Source: Kribbella antiqua (GTDB lineage: Bacteria > Actinomycetota > Actinomycetes > Propionibacteriales > Kribbellaceae). Taken from it: a DNA stretch of 64,000 nt. The position numbers and the translations under genes were made by a program. The stretch covers positions 186,001-250,000 of the forward strand of contig NZ_SLWR01000007.1 in assembly GCF_004345665.1 (NCBI RefSeq), written 5' to 3'. The notes under the pieces were generated by a model. It had not been told where the DNA came from. It did no database searches and saw only the letters and a list, made by a program, of their open reading frames with translations. Shown here piece by piece: positions 8,228-16,418 of this stretch (positions are counted from its first letter, which is position 1; each line of letters opens with the position of its first letter).

Positions 8228-8839
8228 ATGGCGGACCGAGCGCAGGGGCGACCGGCGGTGCCCACCGAGTCGACGATCCGGGACTGGGACGACGCCGACC
8301 CGTCCGGGCAGACCTACACGCGGGTGCTGTTCGTCGATTCCGATCTGACCGAGGTGCACAACCGCGGCGGCGTCTTCGACGAGTGCACGTTCCGCGGGGT
8401 GCGGTTCAACGCCTCGACGCACACCGACGCCGCGTTCGTGAACTGCACGTTCGTCCGGTGCTCGTTCTTCGACACCACGTTCACCCGGTGCAAGCTGGTC
8501 GGCAGCTTCTTCGACGACTGCACCTACAACCTGATGAAGGTGTCCGGTGGCGACTGGTCGTTCGCCGGGCTGCCAGGCGCGGATCTGCGCGGGACGGAGC
8601 TCACCGGTCTCAAACTCCGTGAGGCCGACCTGACCGGCGTACGCGCGGGCAAGGCCGTGCTGCGGGATCTCGACCTGTCCGGGGCCTCGCTCCAGCGTGC
8701 CGACCTGACCGGCACGGACCTCCGCGGCTCCGACCTGTCCACCCTCGACCCGCTCACCGTCACGCTGAAGGACGCCCGGGTGGACGTCACCCAGGCCATG
8801 GTGATCGCCACTGCCCTGGGCCTGGACGTGCGCCCGTAG
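8228..8839 (+). CDS. Pentapeptide repeat-containing protein
   Basis: 203 residues. From about residue 45 the chain follows the A(D/N)LXX-type five-residue rhythm: CTFRGVRF, CTFVRCSFFDTTFTRC, then after a break LPGADLRGTELTGLKLREADLTG and LDLSGASLQRADLTGTDLRGSDLS. This predicts a right-handed beta-helix. The tail DVTQAMVIATALGLDVRP resembles the C-terminal dimerisation helix of MfpA/Qnr-type proteins, which mimic DNA and bind gyrase. Gyrase genes lie about 12 kb away, but gyrase binding is only a possibility; most pentapeptide proteins have no known partner. Confidence 0.85.
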   Translation: MADRAQGRPAVPTESTIRDWDDADPSGQTYTRVLFVDSDLTEVHNRGGVFDECTFRGVRFNASTHTDAAFVNCTFVRCSFFDTTFTRCKLVGSFFDDCTYNLMKVSGGDWSFAGLPGADLRGTELTGLKLREADLTGVRAGKAVLRDLDLSGASLQRADLTGTDLRGSDLSTLDPLTVTLKDARVDVTQAMVIATALGLDVRP

Positions 8840-8886
8840 CGCGGGCCTGTGGATATCTCCACGTAGTCGCGCGGTCATCCCCCGTT

Positions 8887-8907
8887 TCATCCACAACCTG
8901 TGGATAA
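8887..8907. promoter_or_regulatory. Pair of convergent DnaA boxes
   Basis: TCATCCACA (one mismatch) and TGTGGATAA (perfect, reverse orientation) are separated by three bases, so that ATCCACA-ACC-TGTGGAT is an exact inverted repeat. A third related nonamer, TGTGGATAT, lies at 8848. All are in the short interval between the convergent ends of the pentapeptide-repeat and VanZ-like genes, where no promoter is expected. Confidence 0.5.
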
Positions 8908-8925
8908 CCATCCGGATAACTTCGA

Positions 8926-9588
8926 TCACCACCCGGGTTCACGCGCGATCGGGGTCGACGACCGGGCGACCGGGACGGGGACCGGGCGGGGTACTGGGCG
9001 GGGCATCAGCTGTCCGCGCCGGTGCCGAGCCGACCGCCGACCCGCTTGTACGACGAGCAGCGCGGCGTGCTCCACGACGTACGCCGGAGCCACCAGGTGG
9101 CGAGCCCGGGTGATGGTCTGGAGGCCCGCGGCGAGGCCGACGCCGGCGAACGCGCCGAGCGTGTTCGCGATCAGGTCGTGCAGCTGGCACGAGCGGCCGA
9201 GCTGCGGGATGAGCGCCTGGACCGCCTCGACCGCAGCCGACAGCCCGATCCCGGCGGCGATGCCGTCGGCCGGGCGGCCGCTCGCCAGCGTGAGCATGCC
9301 GGCGGCCGGGACGAACAGGACGACGTTGAGCGCGCCCTGGATCGAGGTGAGCCCACCGGTCGTGGTCAGGTGGGTGCCGCACTGTCCGATCACGCCCAAC
9401 CGGAGGGCGGTCGGGCTGAGCGTCGCCGCCAGGACGAGCGCGAAGGCGGGCGGCACGCAGAACGCCGCCAGCCGGGGGACGAGCTCACCCGGCCGCCGCA
9501 GCGACGAGAGGGCGATCGGCAGCGCCATGCCGGTCAGTACGAGCCAGGTATCGAGTAGGTGCGGGATGCCGCGATAAGTCTCGAGCAC
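8926..9588 (-). CDS. VanZ-like family membrane protein
   Basis: 220 residues with about five hydrophobic segments. The VanZ-type pattern is present: NVVLFVPAAGML, then SAAVEAVQALIPQLGR, then LHDLIANTLGAFAGVGLA. The C-terminal tail is basic and Pro/Arg rich (RPVPRPVPVPVARS). VanZ-domain proteins are small membrane proteins of mostly unknown role; in some enterococcal teicoplanin resistance clusters VanZ raises resistance, but there is no van cluster here. The start is a GTG. The tail converges on the DnaA-box pair downstream. Confidence 0.8.
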   Translation of the reverse strand: MLETYRGIPHLLDTWLVLTGMALPIALSSLRRPGELVPRLAAFCVPPAFALVLAATLSPTALRLGVIGQCGTHLTTTGGLTSIQGALNVVLFVPAAGMLTLASGRPADGIAAGIGLSAAVEAVQALIPQLGRSCQLHDLIANTLGAFAGVGLAAGLQTITRARHLVAPAYVVEHAALLVVQAGRRSARHRRGQLMPRPVPRPVPVPVARSSTPIAREPGW

Positions 9589-9831
9589 GCGTCCGGAGCC
9601 TCCTGTGGTCGACCGGCTGACTCGATCTCTTCCTCGTCAGATCACTTCCTGACAAGACGATCAGCTGTCGTATCCGCCGCTCGCCAGGGGAATCCGGACA
9701 TCTGCACGGATCCGCAAACGCTCCGTGACAATCCGAGCACAAACTGTCACGAAAGGAAGGTGCTCAGGGCAACGATCATTTGCTTGCCCAGCGGCTCGAC
9801 TCAACCGGGCGGCTCGAATCCTGACGCTGGA

Positions 9832-9942
9832 ATCAACCGATCGGTCAAGACCCGTCTGATCAACGTCTACGCCAAACTCGATGTCCCCGACCGCGCTTCC
9901 GCCGTCGCCGAAGCCTTCCGCCGCGGCCTGCTCAGCCAGTAG
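9832..9942 (+). pseudogene. Remnant of a LuxR-family response regulator (C-terminal HTH only)
   Basis: The last 36 codons before a TAG read INRSVKTRLINVYAKLDVPD followed by RASAVAEAFRRGLLSQ, which is the second half of a LuxR (GerE) helix-turn-helix including the recognition helix and the usual AVxxAxRxGLL ending. The sequence upstream in this frame has no receiver domain and no first HTH helix. It overlaps the end of the convergent PaiB-like gene by 11 bases. A decayed gene rather than a small active one. Confidence 0.65.
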
Positions 9943-10549
9943 GCCGGCGCCGGGCAACGGCGGCCGCTGAGGGCTCGTCGCCTTCGGCGTGGAGGCCTGC
10001 GATCACGCCGTCGATGTCGGCGTCCGGCCGGTTCTGGCTGAGTTTGAACTTGGCCTCGATCCGCTTGATCGCGATCTCGACTCCGACGATCGCCCGCAGT
10101 TGGCCGGTGATGAACTTCTTCGGAGCGTCGTCTACCGACCACGGCTCCGCGCGTCCTGCCTCGTGGTGGTCCGACAGGCGCCGTACGACGTCCTCGACCC
10201 AGGCCGGGTCGTCGTACACGGTCATGGTTCCGTGGACGTGGGCGGTGATGTAGTTCCAGGTCGGGACGACGCGGCCGTGGTCGCGTTTGGAGGCGTACCA
10301 GGTCGGCGAGATGTAGGCGTCCGGTCCGCGCATGATCACCAGCGCGTCGCCGATCACCGTGCGCTGCCAGTGATCGTTGTTGCGGGCAAGGTGTCCGAGC
10401 AGGACGTTGCGGGAGCGGTCGTAGACGAACGGCAGCATCGTCGCCACCAGGCCGTCCTCGGTCATCGTGACCAGATCGGCGGCGCCGTGGTGGGCAAGCA
10501 GCTCGTGGACCGCTTCGTCGTCAGGGGCGAAATGCGTGGGGACGTACAC
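9932..10549 (-). CDS. FMN-binding negative transcriptional regulator (PaiB-like)
   Basis: 205 residues. The start YVPTHFAPDDEAVHELLAHH and the motifs LVTMTEDGLVATMLPFVYDR, LLGHLARNNDHW, ALVIMRGPDAYISPTWYASK and VVPTWNYITAHVHGTM are those of the PaiB/FMN-binding split-barrel family. DDAPKKFITGQLRAIVGVEI closes the conserved core. The family was named for a Bacillus sporulation regulator; many members bind FMN and their DNA-binding role is unproven. GTG start chosen because family homology begins exactly there; another GTG lies two codons upstream. It follows SDR and LLM gene remnants on the same strand. Confidence 0.85.
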   Translation of the reverse strand: MYVPTHFAPDDEAVHELLAHHGAADLVTMTEDGLVATMLPFVYDRSRNVLLGHLARNNDHWQRTVIGDALVIMRGPDAYISPTWYASKRDHGRVVPTWNYITAHVHGTMTVYDDPAWVEDVVRRLSDHHEAGRAEPWSVDDAPKKFITGQLRAIVGVEIAIKRIEAKFKLSQNRPDADIDGVIAGLHAEGDEPSAAAVARRRPTG

Positions 10550-10618
10550 CGGCACAGTCTGACCGCCGCCAACCAGACCCCAACAGGTCCAATCCGCCGC
10601 GAGTCGACCAGTCCACCT

Positions 10619-10852
10619 CAGTGAACGACCTCGTGCTCCCACTCAGCCCGGGGCTGAGTATGAAGACGTTGACCGCCCACGCGTCGAGGTGGCCGCGTGT
10701 CGACAAGTCGGCGCCGGCGAGCGCGTCGGCTGCCGCCTTCACGGTCTGCTCGGATCGAGCGATCAGCCCGACCGTCAGGCCCTCGCGCGCGAACCGCTGG
10801 GCGACCGCGAGGCCGATCCCGGCCCGGCTCCGACAACTACAGCTCCGGGCAT
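10619..10852 (-). pseudogene. Truncated, frameshifted SDR gene
   Basis: The minus strand begins MPGAVVVGAGPG, then needs a one-base shift near 10818-10826 to continue as IGLAVAQRFAREGLTVGLIA and SEQTVKAAADALAGADLSTR, the N-terminal Rossmann half of a short-chain dehydrogenase. The sequence then loses SDR similarity and no NNAG or YxxxK motif follows. A lost base in the GGGCC(C)GGG run explains the shift. The remainder is deleted or replaced by the upstream region of the PaiB-like gene. Confidence 0.65.
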
Positions 10853-10853
10853 T

Positions 10854-11642
10854 TCAGACTCGTCCCTGGGTGGCGCGGAGTTCGGCGGCTTGTTCGTAGT
10901 CGCGGCGCCAGTCGCCGGTGGGTGGGAGGATCACGCGCTGCGTGCCGGCCGCTTCGTACGCCGCCAATTTGTCGACTTGAGGCGCTACCACGGTTGCCTT
11001 CAGCGGCGGACGGCCCAGCTCGGCGGCCTGGCGGTTGATCTCGGCGAGGCTGGCGGCGACTTCTTCCGGCGACATCGCGATCGTGGCCCAGCCGTCGCCG
11101 TACTGCGCGGCCCGTCGGAACGCCGCCTTGCCGTTGCCGGCGACAACGATCGGCGGCACGTCTGAGCCCGGCGCGAGGGTGGCTTCGAGCCCGTCCTCGA
11201 GCACCGTCGGCTTGCCTGCGATGAGATCAGGAAGGACGGCAAGCGCCTCGTCCGTCAGCCGGCCGCGGTCCTTGAACGACCTTCCCGCAGCGCGCCACCC
11301 GATGTCACCGTGCGCCGGATTGCCCGTGCCGACACCGAGCACGAGCCGATTGCCGGACACCAACTGCAGCGTGTTCACCTATTTCGCCGCCCACGCGACC
11401 GGCCGCAGCGCTAGCAGCATCACGTTGAACCCCACCGTGATCCGCTCCGTCACGGCCGCCGCGGTCGCCAGTACGACGGAACTGTCCAGCATCGGCGCAC
11501 TCGCGATCAGGTGATCCGTCGACCACACCGAGTCCAGCCCCACCTCCTCGGCAAACCGCGCACTCTCCCGCACATCCCCCAGAATCGCCCGCCCCGCCTC
11601 CGGCGACGACGTCGGCAAAATGACCCCGATCTCAACTGTCAT
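10854..11642 (-). pseudogene. LLM-class F420-dependent oxidoreductase interrupted by an amber codon
   Basis: Two consecutive frames in the same register together give a full-size luciferase-like oxidoreductase of about 262 residues. The first 87 read MTVEIGVILPTSSPEAGRAI through FNVMLLALRPVAWAAK; then TAG at 11379-11381; then VNTLQLVSGNRLVLGVGTGN onward. In homologues the position after AK is typically Gln (AKQ), so CAG to TAG is the simplest explanation. The rest is intact, including PPIVVAGNGKAAFRRAAQYGDGW. The family reduces or oxidises substrates with coenzyme F420. Either a recent nonsense mutation, a sequencing error, or two separately translated pieces (a GTG follows the stop directly). 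Confidence 0.7.
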
Positions 11643-11671
11643 ACCGGCACCAACCTCAGGCCCCTCGGGCT

Positions 11672-12637
11672 CTATTCCGCCGGTCCTCGGCTGTGGAAGC
11701 CCTTGACGGTGTGCAGAACCGGCGCGGTTTCCACGCTGTTCACGCCGGGCAGCCCGGCGACCTCTTCGGTGAGATAGCGGTACAGGTCGAGGGAGTCATG
11801 GCAGATGACCTGGGCAACGAGATTGGTAGGGCCCGTCGTGACCGCGACGAACGAAACCTCGCGATGTCCGGCGAGACTCTCGGCGGTAGCCACGAGCGCA
11901 GCAGGCTGGACCGCCATCCACAGCCGTGCCTCGACCCGGTAGCCCAGCGCCGCCGGCGGTATCTCCACATCGAAGGTCAGCACACCTGTACGGCGTAGAT
12001 GATCCAGCCGCCGGGCGACGGTCGACTGCGACCAGCCGGTCGCCCGTACGAGTTCGGCGTACGTCGCACGCCCGTCGGCCCGGAGGCCGTCGAGCATCCG
12101 GTGATCCGGCGCCTCGAGGACGACCTGCTCGGTCAGCAGGTCCGGTTCCGGTCGACGGAGGCGTGCGCGCTGTTCCGCTCCCAGGTGCTCGATCGCGCCC
12201 CATCGCGGCGGGTGGAACGAGCCCGGTAGGAGTTCGTGGGCGCTCACTCCGAGTACGCCGCGGCGACGGGGAAGGTTCTCGATCAGCAACTGATCCGCAC
12301 TCGACGGCTGGCAATTGCAACTGATCTCGGTGCCACCGGACAGGACATGAATCCAGTAGGTGTCCGTCCGACGCGCCAGCGCCGCTGCAATCGGTACCGC
12401 GGCATCAGGCGTGCACCGAATGCGGATGGTCCACGAGCGATAGCCGAGGCGGAGTCCGTTGGCGGTGCCGACCACGCGCAGTACGCCGTTCCCACGCAGC
12501 CGCCGATACCGGCGGGCAATGGTGTGCTCCGAAACCCCCAGCACCTCGGCGACGGCACTGAAGGGCACACGGCCGTCGACCTTCAACGCGTGCACCAGCC
12601 CTCGGTCCACGTCGTCGATGGTGACGGATTCAGCCAC
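11672..12637 (-). CDS. Lrp/AsnC family transcriptional regulator with duplicated HTH-RAM units
   Basis: 321 residues containing two tandem Lrp/AsnC units. The first HTH is DRGLVHALKVDGRVPFSAVA with EVLGVSEHTIARRYRRL; the second, near residue 180, is MLDGLRADGRATYAELVRAT with GWSQSTVARRLDHLRRTG. Each is followed by a RAM-like ligand/dimer domain, the last ending YLTEEVAGLPGVNSVETAPV. Such double-length Lrp proteins are frequent in actinobacteria and usually control a neighbouring gene in response to an amino acid or metabolite. GTG start chosen where homology begins. The NmrA-like gene lies upstream on the same strand; the target is unknown. Confidence 0.87.
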   Translation of the reverse strand: MAESVTIDDVDRGLVHALKVDGRVPFSAVAEVLGVSEHTIARRYRRLRGNGVLRVVGTANGLRLGYRSWTIRIRCTPDAAVPIAAALARRTDTYWIHVLSGGTEISCNCQPSSADQLLIENLPRRRGVLGVSAHELLPGSFHPPRWGAIEHLGAEQRARLRRPEPDLLTEQVVLEAPDHRMLDGLRADGRATYAELVRATGWSQSTVARRLDHLRRTGVLTFDVEIPPAALGYRVEARLWMAVQPAALVATAESLAGHREVSFVAVTTGPTNLVAQVICHDSLDLYRYLTEEVAGLPGVNSVETAPVLHTVKGFHSRGPAE

Positions 12638-12670
12638 TGCATGACTGTATCGCGCTAGATATCCCCAGAC

Positions 12671-12679
12671 TTGTCCACA
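12671..12679 (+). promoter_or_regulatory. Isolated perfect DnaA box (actinobacterial type)
   Basis: TTGTCCACA, identical to the preferred actinobacterial nonamer, 34 bases upstream of the Lrp-family start codon and within its likely promoter. It may be a DnaA-responsive regulatory site or a titration site. Confidence 0.45.
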
Positions 12680-12739
12680 GATGTGCACAGACAGCGCCAT
12701 CGGGCGGGGAGTCGATCCGGGGCGGCGACAGGACCACCC

Positions 12740-13570
12740 TCACGTCGTGCTGCCCGCCGTTGTGTGGACCGGTCTCGTGGCAGAGGCGACTGCGACAGCG
12801 GTGGCCAGTGGGTCGCTGACTGGTCGGCCGAGGATGTCAGCGAGGTCGGGGCTGGTGCTGCCCAGGAAGCCGTGCCGGATGCCGGTCGCGATCGAGGCGA
12901 GCATCGGCGGCTGGAACGTCAGCAAATCCCCGTTGAGGAGTCTGCGCCGGTACTCGGCAAGGCCGATGGTCCGGTGGGCGACTCCGAGCCGGTCGGCTAC
13001 GTCCGCTACCGTGATCGGCGTACCGGTCAACTCAAAGGTGTGCCCGCTGTGATGCGCCGGATCCGCCGCGATGATCGCCGCGGCCTCGGCGAGGTCCGCA
13101 CGGGCGACCGCAGCCAACGATCCGTCGCCGAACGCGGACTCGACCCCGTCGGCGCTCCACATCAGCAGTCCACCGAACAGTTCGGCGTACAGACCGTTGC
13201 GCAGGATCGTCCACGGCAGGCCAGACGCGCGTACGAGCTGTTCGGTCGCACGATGCGCCAGGGCGAAGCCGAGATGGTCGCCGGCACCGGTCAGGCTCGT
13301 GTAGACGACATGCCCGACGCCGTCGCGGGCGGCAGCATCCAGAACCGCCGCGTGCCGCCTGACGACCTGGTCGTCCTCGGCATAGCCGGCGGAGATCAGC
13401 ACCAGCGTCGATACACCGGCAAGGTCAAGGCCGGCGGGGTCGTCGAAATCGAGCCGCCGCATCCCGTCGCCCGGCGTACGACTGCCACCTGTCGCAGTCG
13501 CACCGCGGGCTCGCAGCGCCGCCAGAGTGGCCGAGCCGAGGTTCCCATTCGCTCCGGTCACCAAGATCAT
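12740..13570 (-). CDS. NmrA-like NAD(P)H-binding oxidoreductase/regulator
   Basis: 276 residues of the atypical SDR (NmrA/QOR2) group. The nucleotide motif TGANGNLG is at residues 5-12; VYTSLTGAGDHLGFALAHRA, SGLPWTILRNGLYAELF and HSGHTFELTGTPITVADVAD are typical of QorB-like quinone reductases. No YxxxK catalytic pair is seen, as usual in this group. It is divergent from a HxlR-type regulator, the common arrangement for redox-sensing QorR/QorB pairs. Likely role: NADPH-dependent quinone reduction or redox sensing. Confidence 0.85.
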   Translation of the reverse strand: MILVTGANGNLGSATLAALRARGATATGGSRTPGDGMRRLDFDDPAGLDLAGVSTLVLISAGYAEDDQVVRRHAAVLDAAARDGVGHVVYTSLTGAGDHLGFALAHRATEQLVRASGLPWTILRNGLYAELFGGLLMWSADGVESAFGDGSLAAVARADLAEAAAIIAADPAHHSGHTFELTGTPITVADVADRLGVAHRTIGLAEYRRRLLNGDLLTFQPPMLASIATGIRHGFLGSTSPDLADILGRPVSDPLATAVAVASATRPVHTTAGSTT

Positions 13571-13658
13571 GTCAGTCCCCAGTCTCCCGTCGTGGTTCTC
13601 TTCGGTAACTAGGCTTGATCCTGATTCGCACACGTACCGGCCACAAGGAGGCAGTTCG

Positions 13659-14079
13659 GTGTCACCTGCGCACACTGAGGTAACCGCCCAATCCGCCGAC
13701 ATCGATCCCTGCGGCCGCGCAGACCACCCGGACTGCGGGATCCGCGATGTGCTGGACCGGATCGGCGACAAGTGGTCGGTACTCGTGATCGTCGAACTCG
13801 CCGGCGGTCCGCGCCGATTCCGGCAACTGCAACGCGCGATCGACGGCATCTCCCAGCGCATGCTCACTCTCACCGTGCGCAGGCTGGAACGTGACGGACT
13901 CGCTCCGCACCGTCTACCCAACCGTCCCAGCCCAGGTCGACTACCGCCTCACCGACACCGGCGCCAGCCTCACCCACCTGGTCAAAGCCCTCGCCGACTG
14001 GTCCCTCACCCACCGCCCCGCCATCGCCGAATCACGCCACCAGTACGACGAACTCCACCCCGACAACGACATCCGCTAA
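13659..14079 (+). pseudogene. HxlR-type winged-helix regulator with a frameshift
   Basis: A GTG preceded by AAGGAGG (7 bases) opens a HxlR protein: CGRADHPDCGIRDVLDRIGD, KWSVLVIVELAGGPRRFRQL, GISQRMLTLTVRRLERDGL. The correct continuation RTVYPTVPAQVDYRLTDTGA SLTHLVKALADW lies in the next frame, so a net shift occurs between 13897 and 13908. Read as given, the original frame runs on into nonsense; the shifted frame ends at 14079 after ELHPDNDIR. Divergent from the NmrA-like gene, whose repressor or activator it should be. Either a true inactivating indel or a sequencing error. Confidence 0.72.
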
Positions 14080-14350
14080 CGGGTCCAGACGCAGCCGGCA
14101 TGACTTCTGGTCAGCGGCAAGTGCGTGATCGCCGTCGACCCTGTCGGGTTCGCCAATGAGTCGTGGAAGTGGGAGTGGGAGCACCGCTGGCCACGGTGGC
14201 CACGCTGGCTGGACAAGCGACTGCATCCACGCGGGCCGGAGCAGGCATAGCTCCCCAGTCGGTGCTCCGCGGCGATGTCAAGACGGCTGGACCGGTGCCG
14301 ACTATGCGTTGACTGCTCCGGATGGCGGGGCGGCCGACTGAGGAGGCACG
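14080..14350 (+). other. Gap with a short unassigned C-terminal-like reading frame
   Basis: No recognised gene. A frame open from 14104 to a TAG at 14248-14250 reads LLVSGKCVIAVDPVGFANES then a Trp-rich WKWEWEHRWPRWPRWLDKRL. It has codon use like a real gene but no start codon other than an internal GTG, so it may be the tail of a deleted gene. The last bases hold GAGGAGG, the ribosome binding site of the next gene. Confidence 0.35.
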
Positions 14351-15004
14351 ATGAGCAAGCTCAGGTGTGACATCTCGATCTCGCTGGACGGTTACGTCGC
14401 CGGTCCCAACCAGACCGAGGAGAACCCGCTCGGCGAGGGTGGCGAGCGACTGCACGACTGGGTGGTTCCGCTGGCCGCCTGGCGCCGATCCCACGGCGAG
14501 CAGGGCGGCGAGGAGAACGAGAGCACAGCGGTATTCGAGGAGGCACGCGAGAACATCGGCGCCGGGGTGATGGGCCGCAACATGTTCGGCCCCATCGGCG
14601 GTGGTGACTGGGGCGACGAGCAATGGACTGGCTGGTGGGGCGACAACCCGCCGTACCACTATCCCGTCTTCGTCATCACCCACTACCCGCGCGATCCGGT
14701 GGTGATGGAGGGCGGCACCACATTCCACTTCGTCACCGACGGCATCGAGTCCGCCCTCGAGCAAGCAAAGAGGGCCGCCGGCAACAAGGACGTCATGCTC
14801 TGGGGCGGCGGCGACGTCGCCCAGCAGTACCTGGCAGCAGGCCTCCTGGACGAGCTCGAGCTACACGTCGTCCCAATCTTCCTCGGCGCCGGCTCCCGCC
14901 TCCTGGACAACCTCGCGGACGCCAATGTCCGCCTGGAACAACTCCGAGCCATCGAGGCCCCCGGCGTCACCCACCTCAAATACCGAATCTCGCCGCAAGG
15001 ATGA
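14351..15004 (+). CDS. Dihydrofolate reductase family protein (RibD C-terminal domain)
   Basis: 217 residues, start ATG eight bases after GAGGAGG. The opening RCDISISLDGYVAGPNQTEE and the later KDVMLWGGGDVAQQYLAAGL, LDELELHVVPIFLGAGSRLL match the RibD_C/DHFR-like reductases. These stand-alone proteins use NADPH and are not the essential FolA; the physiological substrate is generally unknown. Convergent with the phosphotransferase-like gene, 9 bases between stop codons. Confidence 0.88.
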   Translation: MSKLRCDISISLDGYVAGPNQTEENPLGEGGERLHDWVVPLAAWRRSHGEQGGEENESTAVFEEARENIGAGVMGRNMFGPIGGGDWGDEQWTGWWGDNPPYHYPVFVITHYPRDPVVMEGGTTFHFVTDGIESALEQAKRAAGNKDVMLWGGGDVAQQYLAAGLLDELELHVVPIFLGAGSRLLDNLADANVRLEQLRAIEAPGVTHLKYRISPQG

Positions 15005-15013
15005 GGCGGGTTC

Positions 15014-15760
15014 TCACATCCGGGATCTGAGTACGTCGAACTCGCAGCCTGGTGAGGATGGGTCGAAGCCGTGCTCGACGAGCCAGCGGGACGCCCGCAG
15101 GCTTCGCAGCGACCACCACGCGCGGATCACGTCGAGGTCGATGTCGGTGCCGTAGCCGGCGAGGAGGTCGTCAAGGTGCTCCTCGTGTCCGAGCGTCAAG
15201 CTGGCGAGGTCGTACATCGCATCGCCCTGGCTCGCCTCGGACCAGTCGATCACGCCGGTGACATTGTCGCCGTCGACGAAAACATGGCTGATCTGCAGGT
15301 CCCCATGCGTGAACACCGGTGTCCACGGCCGCAGCGCAGCCTCGGCAATCTCGCGATTGCGCGTGACCAGGTCGGCGGGAAGTACGCCGTTCGTGATGAG
15401 CCACTCGCATTCGCCGTCGAGGTGCGCTGCGATCTCATCGACGCTCCGACCGCTCCATGGCGGCAGCGGCGCGTCGTGCAGCATCCGCACGGCGGCACCC
15501 GCCGCAGCCCACGCCGCCGGCGACGCGGTCGACGGTTCTCCCAAGCGGCCGAGTGCCGTCCCGGGGACGGCGGCAAGCGCGAGTACGTGCGGCTTCCGCC
15601 ACAGCACCTCCGGAGTCGGAATCGGCGCCATCCCCAGAGCCTCGACCTCGACGTCGATGCGCGCCTGATCAGCGTCGACCTTCAGAAACACATCACCAAC
15701 ACGCAGCGTCGCCCGCTCGCTATGCGCAACAACAACCTCAACCTCCTCCACGCCGGCCAT
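15014..15760 (-). CDS. Aminoglycoside phosphotransferase (APH) family protein
   Basis: About 248 residues from the chosen ATG; a GTG nine codons further upstream is an alternative. The kinase-like core shows the Brenner motif FTHGDLQISHVFVDGDNVTG with catalytic Asp, then VIDWSEASQGDAMYDLASLT, which supplies the second metal-binding Asp. The N-terminal lobe VGDVFLKVDADQARIDVEVE has the ATP-binding lysine. The family phosphorylates small molecules such as aminoglycosides, choline or homoserine; resistance cannot be inferred. No linked resistance genes. Confidence 0.85.
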   Translation of the reverse strand: MAGVEEVEVVVAHSERATLRVGDVFLKVDADQARIDVEVEALGMAPIPTPEVLWRKPHVLALAAVPGTALGRLGEPSTASPAAWAAAGAAVRMLHDAPLPPWSGRSVDEIAAHLDGECEWLITNGVLPADLVTRNREIAEAALRPWTPVFTHGDLQISHVFVDGDNVTGVIDWSEASQGDAMYDLASLTLGHEEHLDDLLAGYGTDIDLDVIRAWWSLRSLRASRWLVEHGFDPSSPGCEFDVLRSRM

Positions 15761-15927
15761 TATCGAGGCGACGACCACCAACGTCACCGGATTTCTCGCG
15801 CGCTACAACGCGGTCGACCGCGTCCCGCTGTCAGTCGACCTCGTGCACACCACCGACCGAGCCCTGAGTTGTACGACGCGCAACCGGGACCACAGCGCGG
15901 TCACCGCGCGCGGCCGCACGGCGAAGA

Positions 15928-16413
15928 ATGGAAGACTCGTCGATCGTGTATCAGCTTCCGGTGCAGAACGCTGACGGGTCCGCGCTCCTGAGGTTCGAGC
16001 GGCTCCGCGAGGACGAACTCGATGGCCTAGATCCATCAGTGCCGCTGACTGCTTCCCTCGTTGTGCTCTGGTGCGGTCATGAATGCCTCATGGTCTTCAA
16101 CCGGTATCGGCAAGCCTGGGAGTTACCAGGTGGCATGCTCGATCCAGGCGAGTCACCTCGCGAAGCCGCGGTACGTGAGCTTGCGGAAGAGAGCGGACAG
16201 CGCGCAGACAACCTCGAACTCGCCGGGGTGGCAATGATTCGTGTCGCGCCCGACGACCGACTTGAATACCTCGCGATCTACCGGGGACACATCGAGTCGC
16301 CGCAGCCCTTCACGCCGAATGACGAGATGTCTGACGGCGTGTGGTGGAGCCCAAGGGAGGCGCTGGCCGATCTGTTCCCCATAGATGCCGCGCTCGCAAC
16401 GCTCTGCCTCTGA
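15928..16413 (+). CDS. NUDIX hydrolase
   Basis: 161 residues. The complete Nudix box lies at residues 68-90 (GG then LDPGESPREAAVRELAEESG), with all Gly, Glu and Arg residues of GX5EX7REUXEEXGU. Preceded by LVVLWCGHECLMVFNRYRQAWELP. Hydrolyses a nucleoside diphosphate linked to another group; substrate unknown. Its stop is followed immediately by a strong hairpin. Confidence 0.92.
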   Translation: MEDSSIVYQLPVQNADGSALLRFERLREDELDGLDPSVPLTASLVVLWCGHECLMVFNRYRQAWELPGGMLDPGESPREAAVRELAEESGQRADNLELAGVAMIRVAPDDRLEYLAIYRGHIESPQPFTPNDEMSDGVWWSPREALADLFPIDAALATLCL

Positions 16414-16418
16414 CGCGT

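Noticed and set aside
8848..8862. Terminator hairpin GTGGA-TATC-TCCAC
   Set aside because: Five-base stem without T tract is too weak; the DnaA-like nonamer TGTGGATAT explains part of the symmetry.
14104..14250. Small independent gene before the DHFR-family gene
   Set aside because: No ATG or convincing GTG with a ribosome binding site; Trp/Arg-rich tail could be part of a deleted gene, so listed only as a fragment.
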